From: Pedobacter foliorum
GTDB taxonomy: Bacteria > Bacteroidota > Bacteroidia > Sphingobacteriales > Sphingobacteriaceae
Direction of reading: 5' to 3'
DNA length: 64,000 nucleotides
Assembly: GCF_013266735.1 (NCBI RefSeq)
Contig: NZ_JABSNU010000007.1
Span: forward strand, 186,001-250,000
The translations under genes and the position numbers were made by a program. A model generated the notes under the pieces. The model saw only the letters and a program-made list of their open reading frames with translations. It did no database searches and had not been told where the DNA came from. Shown piece by piece: positions 18,508 through 27,032 of the stretch (positions are counted from its first letter, which is position 1; every line of letters begins with the position of its first letter).

Positions 18508-19377
18508 ATGAATAGGAGAGAACTTTTAAAGTTGAGCGCAGCGGGATTTAGTATGAGTACGTTTGGCAATCTGGCTGAATTGTTTGCAGCCAGTAAAAAC
18601 GTGATCAAAATAGGTGCCTGCGATTGGTCTATTGGTAAGGCAAATGATGTTGGGGCAATGGAGTTGGGCAAAAAAATAGGTCTGGATGGCGTACAATTGA
18701 GCATGGGGAATACAGACAATCAAATGCATTTACGGCAAAAGGCTGTGCAGCAAAATTACAAGACTGCTGCTGCTAAATTAAATATGCAGTTTTCCGGTCT
18801 GGCATTGGGAGAATTGAATGAGGTTCCTTATAAATCTGATCCTCGAGCAGAAGAATGGGTAAGCGACAGCATTGATGTTGCCAAAGATTTGGGAGTTAAA
18901 GTTGTACTATTGGCATTTTTTAACAAGGGAGATTTAAAAAATGATGCCGCTGGTCAAAAAGAGGTGATAAACCGGCTTAAAAGAGTCGCTCAAAAAGCAG
19001 AACGGGCGGGCATTGTCCTTGGTATAGAATCATGGTTAAGCGCTGAAGAGCACATGAGGATTATTGATGCTGTCGGTTCTAAAAGTATAAAGGTATATTA
19101 TGATGTGTGTAATTCTGAACAAATGGGATATGATATCTACAAAGAGATACGCTGGCTAGGTAATCAGGGTCAGATCTGTGAATTCCACATGAAGGAGAAT
19201 GGGTTTTTGCTAGGGACCGGAAAGGTTGACTTTAAAAAGGTCCGCTCGGCTATTGAAGACATTGACTATAATGGATGGATCCAGATTGAAGGTGCTGTTC
19301 CGGCTAATCAGCCCATTTTTGAAAGCTATGTAAAGAACCTTGATTATTTACATTCCATTTTTCCTGAAACAAAATAA
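18508..19377 (+). CDS. TIM-barrel sugar isomerase/epimerase with Tat-like leader
   Basis: The 289-residue protein starts MNRRELLKLSAAGFSMS, a twin-arginine-type signal (Arg3-Arg4, then a mildly hydrophobic stretch), followed by a xylose-isomerase-like TIM barrel. Likely metal ligands are Glu in GIESWLS, Asp in VYYDVCN, His in CEFHMKE and Glu in IQIEGAV. Export by Tat would place it in the periplasm, whereas its neighbour of the same fold is cytosolic. The gene lies 23 bp after that neighbour and 39 bp before the cytochrome gene. The leader could also be a membrane anchor. Confidence 0.88.
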   Translation: MNRRELLKLSAAGFSMSTFGNLAELFAASKNVIKIGACDWSIGKANDVGAMELGKKIGLDGVQLSMGNTDNQMHLRQKAVQQNYKTAAAKLNMQFSGLALGELNEVPYKSDPRAEEWVSDSIDVAKDLGVKVVLLAFFNKGDLKNDAAGQKEVINRLKRVAQKAERAGIVLGIESWLSAEEHMRIIDAVGSKSIKVYYDVCNSEQMGYDIYKEIRWLGNQGQICEFHMKENGFLLGTGKVDFKKVRSAIEDIDYNGWIQIEGAVPANQPIFESYVKNLDYLHSIFPETK

Positions 19378-19416
19378 AACGAGACCACTATCAGGTCGAA
19401 TAAGAAATAAACTATT

Positions 19417-22149
19417 ATGATAAAATATCTGTTACTGATTTTGATTGCCATCTCATTTCTATTTTTCAAGTTAGAACGTGATGATCATTCGGATATTCCC
19501 GGCCTGGATTCGACTAATCTTCATGCAGGTCTATACCTTCCTAAAGGCTTTACGGCTACAGTTTGGGCTGAATCACCACAATTCTATAACCCAACAAATA
19601 TGGATGTAGATGCCAAAGGACGCGTTTGGGTAACTGAGGCGGTAAATTATCGTAATTACAACAACGATTCTACTAAGTTCATTCATCATGCTAAAGGGGA
19701 TAGGGTAATGATACTTGAGGATACCGATGGTGATGGGAAGAGTGACCGATCTAAAGTTTTTGTTGAGGATAAGGATTTAGTGTCGCCATTAGGAATTGCC
19801 GTAATAGGTAATAAAGTAATCGTTTCATGCGCACCTTCAATTATTGTTTATACGGATAATGATGGGGATGACAAACCAGATTCAAAGGAGATATTTCTTA
19901 CCGGGTTTGGCGGAAAAGACCATGACCATAGTCTTCATTCTCTGGTAGCCGGTCCTGATGGAAAATGGTATTTTAACGTCGGGAATGCTGGTCCACATGA
20001 GGTAAAAGACAAAGCGGGATGGAACCTTCGTTCTGGAAGCCTTTATACTGGAGGAAGCCCTTATAACAAAGAAAATACAGGTGGACAAAAAAGTGATGAT
20101 GGCAAAATCTGGGTAGGAGGATTGGCTATGCGTATCGGGCAAGATGGAAAAGGACTTGAGGTTATGGCCCATAACTTTAGAAATGCTTATGAGCTGGCCC
20201 TCGATTCTTATGGCAATATGTGGCAAAGTGACAACGATGATCAGGTAGTTACCTGTCGCACTAGTTATGTAATGGAGGGTGGTAATGCCGGTTATTTTAG
20301 CGCAGATGGCAATCGGTACTGGCAGGCAGACCAACGTCCGGGACAATCAACTTTTACAGCACATTGGCATCAGGAAGATCCGGGAGTAATGCCTGCTGGT
20401 GACAATACAGGAGCCGGATCACCAACTGGAATGGTAGTTTACGAGGGAGACGCCTTTGGTAACCAATACCGGGGTATGCTTTTAAGTTGTGAAGCTGGTA
20501 AAAACGTAATTTATGGATACAAGCCTAAGCCTAAAGGGGCAGGTTTTGAACTCAAAAGGAAGAATTTCATTTCTACACTAAAAACAGTGGATGATAATTA
20601 TAAATGGGATGAAAAAGTAACCAGTGAAAGTAAATGGTTCCGTCCTAGTGATATCTCAGTTGGTACAGATGGCGCGCTGTATATCGCAGACTGGTATGAC
20701 CCGGTTGTAGGCGGACATAAGATGGATGACCCAAAAGGTTTTGGCAGAATTTATAGAATTACTCCAACCGGAAAAAACCTTAAGCTTCCTCATATCGATT
20801 TAAACTCGGTAAATGGTCAAATTCAAGCTTTATTAAATCCCGCCATTAATGTTAGAAATGCTGGCTTTGTGGCATTAAAAGCTCAGGGCACTCAGGTGAT
20901 TGATCAGGTAAGAGAGGTTCTGAAATCAACTAATGCATTTCACCGAGCCCGTGCAGTATGGCTGATGGCACAGTTAGGTGAAAGTGGTAAAGCTGAAGTA
21001 AAGCAGTTATTAAATGATAAGGATGCAGCTATTCGTTTGACTGCATTCCGGGCCTTAAAGCAAGATAAAGCCACATTACCAGCCTTATTAAAGATTGCAG
21101 TAAACGATACTTCTGCAGCTGTAAGACGTGAAGTAGCTATTGCTTTAAGGGATTTACCTGCAGCTGAATCGACAAAGTTAATTGTAAGTCTTGCTACCCG
21201 ATCTGATGGAAATGACCCTTGGTATTTAAATGCTTTGGGGATTGCTGCTACGGGAAAAGAAGACCTGGTGTATACCGCAATAAAAAAAGCCATTGGGAAT
21301 GATGATCCCTTACAATGGAGTAATAAATTCGCTAAAATCGCCTGGAGGATCCATCCGGCTACGGCTATCAAAGACCTGACTGCAAGGGCAGGGAGTCTGA
21401 AAATAAGTAAGGAAGAACGTAAGAGGGCAATAACTGCGCTGGCCTTTATCAATACAACAGAAAGCGTAGAATCTATGCTGGAACTTCAGAAGAGCACACT
21501 TGCAGATGTAAAAGAAAATGCAGGATACTGGATCAATTTCCGGAAGAGCAATGACTGGTTTTCGTTATACGATTGGTCGAAAATTTCTGAAAAGAAGGAT
21601 ACTGACTCAAAAACCAATAAGGAACTGGAGAAGCTGCAGGCTAATCTTGAAAAAACAAGATCTTCGCCTAAGGATCATGAAAGTATGACCTTTTCTATAC
21701 CAGAGATCAATAAAATTGCCGGGAATATTAAAAAAGGTAACGTTATTTTCAATACCAAATGTGCAATTTGCCATAAGGTGGGTGATTTCGGAAAAACCAT
21801 TGGCCCCGACTTGACTAACATTAATAAGAAATATGATAAGGGTAGTTTACTGGATGCCATCATTAATCCAAGTGCTGCTATAGTTTTTGGTTACGAACCA
21901 TGGGTAGTTACAATGAAAGATGAAACTGTTGTTTCTGGATTTATGTTATCTCAAGGAAATACCTTGGTGATTAAAGACCTGGCAGGGAAACAGCACGTTT
22001 TAGATGTTCAAAAAGTGAAGGAAAAGAAACAGTTGACCACCAGCATTATGCCAGATCCACGAGGACTAGCGCTTTCCAAAAATGACCTGGCAGACATTAG
22101 TGCCTACATTTTCAGCTTGGGGAAATCTTCAAAGATAAAAAAGCGATAA
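19417..22149 (+). CDS. PVC-type propeller/HEAT/cytochrome c protein
   Basis: The 910-residue protein has an N-terminal membrane anchor or signal (about 1-17), a beta-propeller resembling the membrane-bound dehydrogenase domain found in planctomycete-type proteins (about 30-440), Ala-rich HEAT repeats (about 480-620), and a C-terminal cytochrome c domain with one CAICH heme site (Cys782, Cys785, His786) and a possible axial Met in SIMPDPRG. It probably acts in the periplasm as an electron carrier or redox enzyme. Last gene of the operon, 39 bp after the Tat-type isomerase, suggesting that an oxidation in the pathway passes electrons to it. The catalytic cofactor of the propeller is not evident. 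Confidence 0.88.
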   Translation: MIKYLLLILIAISFLFFKLERDDHSDIPGLDSTNLHAGLYLPKGFTATVWAESPQFYNPTNMDVDAKGRVWVTEAVNYRNYNNDSTKFIHHAKGDRVMILEDTDGDGKSDRSKVFVEDKDLVSPLGIAVIGNKVIVSCAPSIIVYTDNDGDDKPDSKEIFLTGFGGKDHDHSLHSLVAGPDGKWYFNVGNAGPHEVKDKAGWNLRSGSLYTGGSPYNKENTGGQKSDDGKIWVGGLAMRIGQDGKGLEVMAHNFRNAYELALDSYGNMWQSDNDDQVVTCRTSYVMEGGNAGYFSADGNRYWQADQRPGQSTFTAHWHQEDPGVMPAGDNTGAGSPTGMVVYEGDAFGNQYRGMLLSCEAGKNVIYGYKPKPKGAGFELKRKNFISTLKTVDDNYKWDEKVTSESKWFRPSDISVGTDGALYIADWYDPVVGGHKMDDPKGFGRIYRITPTGKNLKLPHIDLNSVNGQIQALLNPAINVRNAGFVALKAQGTQVIDQVREVLKSTNAFHRARAVWLMAQLGESGKAEVKQLLNDKDAAIRLTAFRALKQDKATLPALLKIAVNDTSAAVRREVAIALRDLPAAESTKLIVSLATRSDGNDPWYLNALGIAATGKEDLVYTAIKKAIGNDDPLQWSNKFAKIAWRIHPATAIKDLTARAGSLKISKEERKRAITALAFINTTESVESMLELQKSTLADVKENAGYWINFRKSNDWFSLYDWSKISEKKDTDSKTNKELEKLQANLEKTRSSPKDHESMTFSIPEINKIAGNIKKGNVIFNTKCAICHKVGDFGKTIGPDLTNINKKYDKGSLLDAIINPSAAIVFGYEPWVVTMKDETVVSGFMLSQGNTLVIKDLAGKQHVLDVQKVKEKKQLTTSIMPDPRGLALSKNDLADISAYIFSLGKSSKIKKR

Positions 22150-22189
22150 ATGAATTTTTTCAGCTGACCACTTTTTAGACATTCGGAAA

Positions 22190-23368
22190 TTAATTTGCAG
22201 TCAATTCGTAACTGATCAATAGTTGAACTAGCTTATTTCTGTCTTTCTTGCGCATAGCAGGGTAGGCTGGCAAATAAACAATATTCTCCAGCAACAAATC
22301 TTCAGGATTCGGGATAGTCGATGGCGCGCTCAGCTTTATTAAACTGGATGCTTTTTGTGATGCATCAAAACCATTACTGCGTAGGAAACTGATAAGTTTC
22401 TGAGGGTCTCCGGTTTCAATAGGCAAAACCCAATAGGTATGTTTTGTATTGAGCATCCCAATTTTGGAATTGTCAGGAAGATGTGGTAAAATATCATTCG
22501 CTAATTGCTTTCTGGCAACAATGCTATTCATGCCAAAGTTACTCAGTTTTTTACGGAGTAGTTTATTGTTTGGCAAGCAAGGGCGATAACGAATTTGTTT
22601 AAAAATATCATCACCTGGAAAACCCCTGGTAAAGCTAGCCAGCACTTCATCAAAATCTTTCCCAGCGGCTTTTACAAGATGATAAAAAGCGGTATACACC
22701 GTTTTAGTATTAATCAGCTTTATCAATAAAACCTTAAACAGTTTATTTAAAAAGCTTGAAACATCTTGCTTTTTATACTGCTCACTTCTATTTAAAACAT
22801 CTTCATATAAAGCAGGGTTTTTTATGTTAATTACGGCTCCACGTATGGCAGTGTTAGTTTTAATGAGGCCAAAGCTAAACATTGCTACATCTGATGTAGG
22901 ATTACCTTCATAGGCACTTCCTGCATAAGCCTGGGCACAGTCCTCAAACACAATTAGGTTGTGCTTTCTGGCAATAGCATTTATTTCATCAGTTTCGATA
23001 ATTCCACCAAAAAGATGGGTAATCAATATGGCTTTGGTTGCTGGTGTTATTGCTGATTCCAGGTTGGCTGGCGATACGTTTAATGTTTGCTTATTTACCG
23101 GTAAAGGAATCGGGATTAAATTATGAGCGGTGATGATCCTAAACATATCCGGAATATTGATGTCCGTTACTAGAATTTCAGAGCCATCAGGGAAATTTAA
23201 AGCACTTAAAACCAAGTCGAAACCTGTGCGTAAAGAAAGACAGAACAGCTTACTTGTATTTTGCTCAGCGATGTCTACTTTTTGAGGTTTAAAATAATCA
23301 GTAAAACAATAATAAATGCCGGTAAATAAATCTTTATTGCTGATGTATAGTTTGCCTCTGGGGATCAT
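22190..23368 (-). CDS. DegT/DnrJ/EryC1/StrS-family PLP aminotransferase
   Basis: The 392-residue protein has the fold-type I aminotransferase pattern of the DegT/StrS group: the LFGG segment near 119-122, the phosphate/pyridine-binding FEDCAQAY (Asp143), and a SFGLIKTNTAIRGA stretch with Lys170 in the place of the PLP-binding lysine. Such enzymes form amino sugars from keto sugars for surface polysaccharides or antibiotics. It is an isolated minus-strand gene with no nucleotide-sugar genes nearby, which is unusual. Positions around the lysine differ from the usual HP-K-x-x-t-t-GEGG pattern, so the substrate may be unconventional. Confidence 0.85.
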   Translation of the reverse strand: MIPRGKLYISNKDLFTGIYYCFTDYFKPQKVDIAEQNTSKLFCLSLRTGFDLVLSALNFPDGSEILVTDINIPDMFRIITAHNLIPIPLPVNKQTLNVSPANLESAITPATKAILITHLFGGIIETDEINAIARKHNLIVFEDCAQAYAGSAYEGNPTSDVAMFSFGLIKTNTAIRGAVINIKNPALYEDVLNRSEQYKKQDVSSFLNKLFKVLLIKLINTKTVYTAFYHLVKAAGKDFDEVLASFTRGFPGDDIFKQIRYRPCLPNNKLLRKKLSNFGMNSIVARKQLANDILPHLPDNSKIGMLNTKHTYWVLPIETGDPQKLISFLRSNGFDASQKASSLIKLSAPSTIPNPEDLLLENIVYLPAYPAMRKKDRNKLVQLLISYELTAN

Positions 23369-23480
23369 GCCTGCAAGATATGGATAAAGTTATATTAATA
23401 GTTTTCAACGCCGGTTGGTGGTAAGAAAAGAAAACCATTTGTAATGGTTCTTGTTCTACTTGCAACAAATAAGATTTATT

Positions 23481-23828
23481 ATGGAAAACCCGATAGAAAT
23501 GAACACCCTTAGTCAGATCTTAGAGAAACTAAGGATCAAAGGTTTAGACAACGAAATAAAGATGACGGATCACGGTAAAATGCAAGGTGTAGGGATTAAT
23601 AAAATTTATAATCCTGATGATCTTACAATAATTAAGACTTATCGCTTTGAAGGAGATTCTGATCCCGCTGACAACTCTATTCTTTATTTACTGGAAGATA
23701 AGGATAAGCAGATAGGCTATATTTTGGATGCTTATGGGATGTATAGTTCGCAGGAAAATGCCGGATTTGATGATTTTCTTAAGAAAATACCTACAGCGGA
23801 TCGTGATATGCAAGAATTATTTAGCTAA
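23481..23828 (+). CDS. Small conserved-type cytosolic protein (115 aa), function unknown
   Basis: The 115-residue acidic product (MENPIEMNTLSQILEKLR; then YNPDDLTIIKTYRFEGDSDPAD) resembles small proteins found across Sphingobacteriaceae, which I recall being labelled phosphoribosylpyrophosphate synthetase in databases. It is much too short for that enzyme and shows no PRPP-binding motif, so I call it unknown. The ATG at 23481 is chosen over an upstream TTG (23451), which adds ten uncharacteristic residues. It is single and ends at a perfect palindromic terminator. Confidence 0.7.
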   Translation: MENPIEMNTLSQILEKLRIKGLDNEIKMTDHGKMQGVGINKIYNPDDLTIIKTYRFEGDSDPADNSILYLLEDKDKQIGYILDAYGMYSSQENAGFDDFLKKIPTADRDMQELFS

Positions 23829-23840
23829 TTACATCCAAGC

Positions 23841-23872
23841 AAGACTTCAGGCTTCATGAAGCCTGAAGTCTT
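23841..23872. terminator. 32-bp perfect palindromic hairpin terminator
   Basis: The sequence from 23841 to 23872 is identical to its own reverse complement: a 14-bp stem (AAGACTTCAGGCTT with AAGCCTGAAGTCTT) with a CATG tetraloop. It lies 12 bp after the previous stop. It contains an ATG in its loop, which could be mistaken for the start of the next gene. Confidence 0.75.
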
Positions 23873-23912
23873 ATATGGTTTCTTTGAATGGAGAAAAACA
23901 CTAACTTTCATC

Positions 23913-24875
23913 ATGTTAAAAATTATCTCCCTCATACTTCTTATCAATTTATTAATAGTAGGCAATTGCAAAAGTGAGTCGTTTACTATCGATACTAATT
24001 ATGAAAATACTGACACCGTAAAAATTATTACTGATAATCTTTTTACAGGTGGTATAAATTTGGTTGGGGTAAGCTCATCTGATCCAAAACCTATTGAAGT
24101 GCTTTATCCTTTTGGGAAGGCTAATTTACAACCAGTATGGAAAATGCCGCAATGGGCTAGTAGATTTAACTTACAGGGAGTAAAACCAGAGATGAAAAAT
24201 GACAGTGTTATCTATAAAAATGAAGGAAAAAAGGTATCCTTTTTATTGAAAAATGGAGAGGCAATTGTTAATATGGAAGTTTATGCTTCAAAAGAATATT
24301 TAGCCCCTCGGAAAGAAGGTGAATCATGGCCGCATTTATTGTTAGAACAAAAAACCAATCCCATCAAACTTGTTAACCTAAAAAAGTTAACTTATAGCAT
24401 TGGTGCCAAGTTAAATTATGTCCTCAATAAAATGGGTGAAGATTACAATCCGGGTTTACACACCTGCCATATCACAGTGTATCTGTTAATCCAAAACACT
24501 AATAATCAATCCACAGGCCATGGTGACTATTTTTGGTTTGGTCTTCCTTTATATGACTACCGATATCGGGATCTGGAGGAGTATGGCGCACAAGATCTAG
24601 GCAAAGAAGACGCTACCAAAAAATATATTTTGAATGTTGCGTCAAAAACGCTGTTTTCCGGATCTTTACATGATAAACAATGGATTTTCATTAATAAAGA
24701 CATCTATCCTCAATTGCTGGCAGCTTTCAATCAGGCAAAAGAAAAAGGATACTTAAAAACTTCTTCCATCAGTGACATGAGTATAGAAAGCACAAATTTA
24801 GGGTGGGAGGTACCCGGAACATTTGATTGTAGTATACAGTTTAAAGGACTAAAGCTAACTGGTACTACCAAATAA
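23913..24875 (+). CDS. Secreted protein of unknown function (320 aa)
   Basis: I do not recognise a family. From the ATG at 23913 the product has a strong signal sequence (LKIISLILLINLLIVGNC), possibly a lipoprotein signal ending at Cys18, although Asn at -1 is atypical. The mature part is rich in aromatic residues, with GHGDYFWFGLPLYDYRYRD in the middle and SIQFKGLKLTG at the end, suggesting a beta-rich domain that might bind carbohydrate. An upstream ATG at 23856 is rejected because it lies in the terminator loop. The stop codon is part of the following hairpin. Confidence 0.65.
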   Translation: MLKIISLILLINLLIVGNCKSESFTIDTNYENTDTVKIITDNLFTGGINLVGVSSSDPKPIEVLYPFGKANLQPVWKMPQWASRFNLQGVKPEMKNDSVIYKNEGKKVSFLLKNGEAIVNMEVYASKEYLAPRKEGESWPHLLLEQKTNPIKLVNLKKLTYSIGAKLNYVLNKMGEDYNPGLHTCHITVYLLIQNTNNQSTGHGDYFWFGLPLYDYRYRDLEEYGAQDLGKEDATKKYILNVASKTLFSGSLHDKQWIFINKDIYPQLLAAFNQAKEKGYLKTSSISDMSIESTNLGWEVPGTFDCSIQFKGLKLTGTTK

Positions 24876-24920
24876 TTCTACAATAAAAGCGAATATGGCT
24901 TTTGTTGTAGAATTATTTAA
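24871..24920 (+). terminator. Long-stem terminator overlapping the stop codon
   Basis: A 20-bp stem (24871-24890 with 24898-24917, one G-U pair, 7-nt loop) starts within the TAA stop of the 320-residue secreted protein. A short AT-rich tail follows. The stem is unusually long and embeds the stop codon. Confidence 0.75.
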
Positions 24921-25071
24921 ATGGATATTGTTTCCAGGCAACCTTTTTACAAGGTATCCCGTATTGTATTGTGAAGCGAGGATGACAGCACAGCCCTTAA
25001 AGTCAGCTAAAATTATCGCCCTTCTTGTACTGTCAATCGGAGTAATTAATAGATAATTTAATTTATCCGCA

Positions 25072-25617
25072 ATGAAAACTTATTCAGTCAAACCCCTTAC
25101 TGCAATTTTTGCAATTGCAGCCATCTTCTTATCCGTGTTTTCAGGTTGTAAAAAGAAAAACAACATGCCTGAAATTACCTACCGGACTTATTCAGCAACG
25201 GTTCAGTTAACTGGTGGAAATGAGGTGCCTATGGTTACCACAACTGGTATGGGAACAGCAAACATTACTTATAGTGAACAATCTAAAACTATTGCCTATA
25301 CCATTAACTGGCAACTCGGTTCTTCAACTGCAACTACAACAGGAATGCACTTTCATGGTGCAGACAACGGATCAAATTCGGTAAGCTCTCCGATTGTAAT
25401 TGAAATCACTGGTTTTAGTACTGGCAGTTCCGGCACACTAACTGGAACAACAAGAGCATTAAACTCAACAGAGATCAGTCAGCTCTTGTCAGGCAAATGG
25501 TATGTTAATATTCATAGTTCAAATTTTACAAGTGGCGAAATGAGAGGTAACATTGTTCTAGTTGCTGCCAGTACCGGAGGCGGTAATGGTGGAAACAATG
25601 GAGGTGGCGGGTACTAA
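25072..25617 (+). CDS. CHRD-domain lipoprotein
   Basis: The 181-residue product has a lipoprotein signal peptide (lipobox FSGC, Cys26) and one CHRD domain, named from chordin. Visible hallmarks are the opening ATVQLTGGNEVP, the central GMHFHGAD and the closing GKWYVNIHSSNFTSGEMRGNI. The domain is common in secreted bacterial proteins; its role is not established. The tail is a Gly/Asn-rich stretch (GGGNGGNNGGGGY), perhaps a flexible linker to the surface. It is a single gene ending in a strong terminator that begins at its stop codon. Confidence 0.88.
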   Translation: MKTYSVKPLTAIFAIAAIFLSVFSGCKKKNNMPEITYRTYSATVQLTGGNEVPMVTTTGMGTANITYSEQSKTIAYTINWQLGSSTATTTGMHFHGADNGSNSVSSPIVIEITGFSTGSSGTLTGTTRALNSTEISQLLSGKWYVNIHSSNFTSGEMRGNIVLVAASTGGGNGGNNGGGGY

Positions 25618-25656
25618 AAAAGAAAAGCTTCAGATTTTCTGAAGCTTTTCTTTTTT
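25616..25656. terminator. Bidirectional-looking rho-independent terminator
   Basis: A 19-bp stem (AAAAAAGAAAAGCTTCAGA with TCTGAAGCTTTTCTTTTTT) with a 3-nt loop starts right after the CHRD gene stop. The A-rich left arm and T-rich right arm give an intrinsic terminator. Confidence 0.92.
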
Positions 25657-25693
25657 ATTTAAAACTTTTTCCGGTTTATTTTATTTTACCTCT

Positions 25694-25702
25694 AAAGGAG
25701 GT
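25694..25702 (+). promoter_or_regulatory. Perfect Shine-Dalgarno sequence
   Basis: AAAGGAGGT lies 6 bp before the ATG at 25709 and is fully complementary to the usual end of 16S rRNA. Most genes here lack any such sequence, because Bacteroidota ribosomes tend to occlude the anti-Shine-Dalgarno. It fixes the start of the following gene. Confidence 0.8.
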
Positions 25703-25708
25703 ATTGAA

Positions 25709-26197
25709 ATGAAACTTAAGAAATCAACCAGGGTAATATATTTTACCCCAAAAGGTGATCAAATTTATACTGTCATTAAAGAAGTTAATGATAAAAGAGA
25801 ATTGTACACATTAGATTTCAACGATCAACTAGTTAGTGAGAACGAAGTCAAGTTAAATACGCATTCGATCTTTAGCGTACCTTCTTCAATGCCTGATGAT
25901 AATATTGTTAACTATCACTATAACCACCTTGTAAATCATATTCTCTTTTTTTTAAAAAGCAATAACCCATATCATGATATAAATGTATTTAAAGAAAATG
26001 CCAGCATTTATTTTGAGACTACAATTGACCTCCCTAAAACGCCAGAAGAAAAAAAACATTTTCGTGAACAAATTGATAAACTAAATGGGTTAATCGGTCA
26101 GGTAAACAGTCAGATAAAAAGTCGTTTTAATAAACATATGGAGGTTAATTTGAAACTTCCGGTCAGTATTCATCATTTACATACCATAAGAGTTTAA
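25709..26197 (+). CDS. Unknown protein (162 aa) with strong ribosome binding site
   Basis: I do not recognise a family. The 162-residue soluble product begins with basic, strand-forming sequence (MKLKKSTRVIYFTPKGDQIYTVIKE), has an aromatic/His-rich centre (NYHYNHLVNHILFFLK) and a charged helical segment (PEEKKHFREQIDKLNGLIGQVNSQIKSRF, coiled-coil-like). There is no signal peptide. It follows a strong terminator and its start is set by a perfect Shine-Dalgarno sequence, rare in this window, so it may be made under conditions when that signal is usable. Convergent with the EF-P gene. Confidence 0.7.
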   Translation: MKLKKSTRVIYFTPKGDQIYTVIKEVNDKRELYTLDFNDQLVSENEVKLNTHSIFSVPSSMPDDNIVNYHYNHLVNHILFFLKSNNPYHDINVFKENASIYFETTIDLPKTPEEKKHFREQIDKLNGLIGQVNSQIKSRFNKHMEVNLKLPVSIHHLHTIRV

Positions 26198-26269
26198 ATC
26201 TTGCCTGTTAAAAAACTCGACGTTTACCAAATGAAATCTGCTTGGGAAATGTAGGATAAAATGAAATAA

Positions 26270-26303
26270 AAAAAACGGCTTAAATTTCTCTAAGCCGTTT
26301 TCT
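26270..26303. terminator. Terminator between convergent genes (efp side)
   Basis: An 11-bp stem (AAAACGGCTTA with TAAGCCGTTTT), an 8-nt loop, A's before and T's after: an intrinsic terminator in both directions, placed just after the efp stop (minus) and 72 bp after the 162-residue gene (plus). Confidence 0.88.
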
Positions 26304-26319
26304 TATTCACTAGTACACG

Positions 26320-26880
26320 TTATTTTACACGTTCAACATATTCACCAGTGCGTGTATCAACTTTTACTTTATCTCCTTGATTCACAAATAAAGGAACCTT
26401 TATTTCAATACCATTTTCTGTAGTTGCATATTTTAACGCTCCTGAAGAAGTATCACCTTTAACTGCAGGCTCAGCGTATGTAATTTCTAATTCCACAAAG
26501 TTCGGTGCTTGTGCCATAATAGGCTCTTCACTTTCAACAGACACGATTACATCCATTCCTTCTTTTAGAAATTTAGCTGATGGTCCAAATAATGCTTTAG
26601 GAACATTGAATTGTTCAAAAGTAACATTGTCCATTACTACAAAATAATCACCTTCCTCATATAAATATTGAAAATCATTAGTTTCCACGCGGCAAATTTC
26701 AACTTGCTCATCAGTTCCTAAACGGGCTTCTACAATTTTCCCTGTTTTAATATTACGAAATTTTCCCAAATAGAATGCACCACCTTTACCTGGTGTACGG
26801 TGTAAAATCTCTGTAACCGTTACCAGTTCGTTATTGAAACGTAAGATATTTCCAACTTTAATTTCGGATGCCTTTGCCAT
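26320..26880 (-). CDS. efp: Translation elongation factor P
   Basis: The 186-residue protein is a full-length elongation factor P, which enters stalled ribosomes and speeds peptide bond formation at proline runs. It has the KOW-like N-terminal domain (1-64), and the central and C-terminal OB domains (FVELEITYAEPAVKGDTSSGALK; the final IKVPLFVNQGDKVKVDTRTGEYVERV). The tip residue is Lys32 in PGKGGAF, the position modified by beta-lysylation in E. coli; no modification gene is next to it. A single gene with its own promoter and terminator. Confidence 0.98.
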   Translation of the reverse strand: MAKASEIKVGNILRFNNELVTVTEILHRTPGKGGAFYLGKFRNIKTGKIVEARLGTDEQVEICRVETNDFQYLYEEGDYFVVMDNVTFEQFNVPKALFGPSAKFLKEGMDVIVSVESEEPIMAQAPNFVELEITYAEPAVKGDTSSGALKYATTENGIEIKVPLFVNQGDKVKVDTRTGEYVERVK

Positions 26881-26907
26881 AAAAATATATTTCTAAAAAT
26901 TTGAGCC

Positions 26908-26915
26908 CAAATATA
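26908..26915 (-). promoter_or_regulatory. Candidate -7 box of the efp promoter
   Basis: Reads TATATTTG on the minus strand, matching the Bacteroidota -7 consensus TAnnTTTG, about 28 bp upstream of the efp start codon. No clear -33 TTTG is visible. Confidence 0.4.
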
Positions 26916-27032
26916 TATGCTTTTTTGTGTATTTCTATGCTTAAATATTCGAAGATTTCTATATAAATTAAAGATGATAGCAGGCATCTAATTAGATAAC
27001 CTGCTTCAATAAACAACTTTAAGCTTAATTAA

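Noticed and set aside
20940..21452. 170-codon frame antisense to the cytochrome gene
   Set aside because: Lies wholly within the Ala-rich HEAT-repeat region of a confident gene; the antisense translation is a composition effect.
23481..23828. Reading the 115-residue protein as phosphoribosylpyrophosphate synthetase
   Set aside because: It is far shorter than that enzyme and has no PRPP-binding motif; I recall such labels being attached to this small family without evidence.
23856..23912. Upstream start (MKPEVLYGFF...) for the 320-residue secreted protein
   Set aside because: The ATG is in the loop of a perfect 32-bp palindromic terminator, and the signal peptide begins cleanly at 23913.
24960..25030. 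A gene or repeat in the stretch before the CHRD gene
   Set aside because: It holds only a partial match to the 4951-4990 hairpin and no open frame of note.
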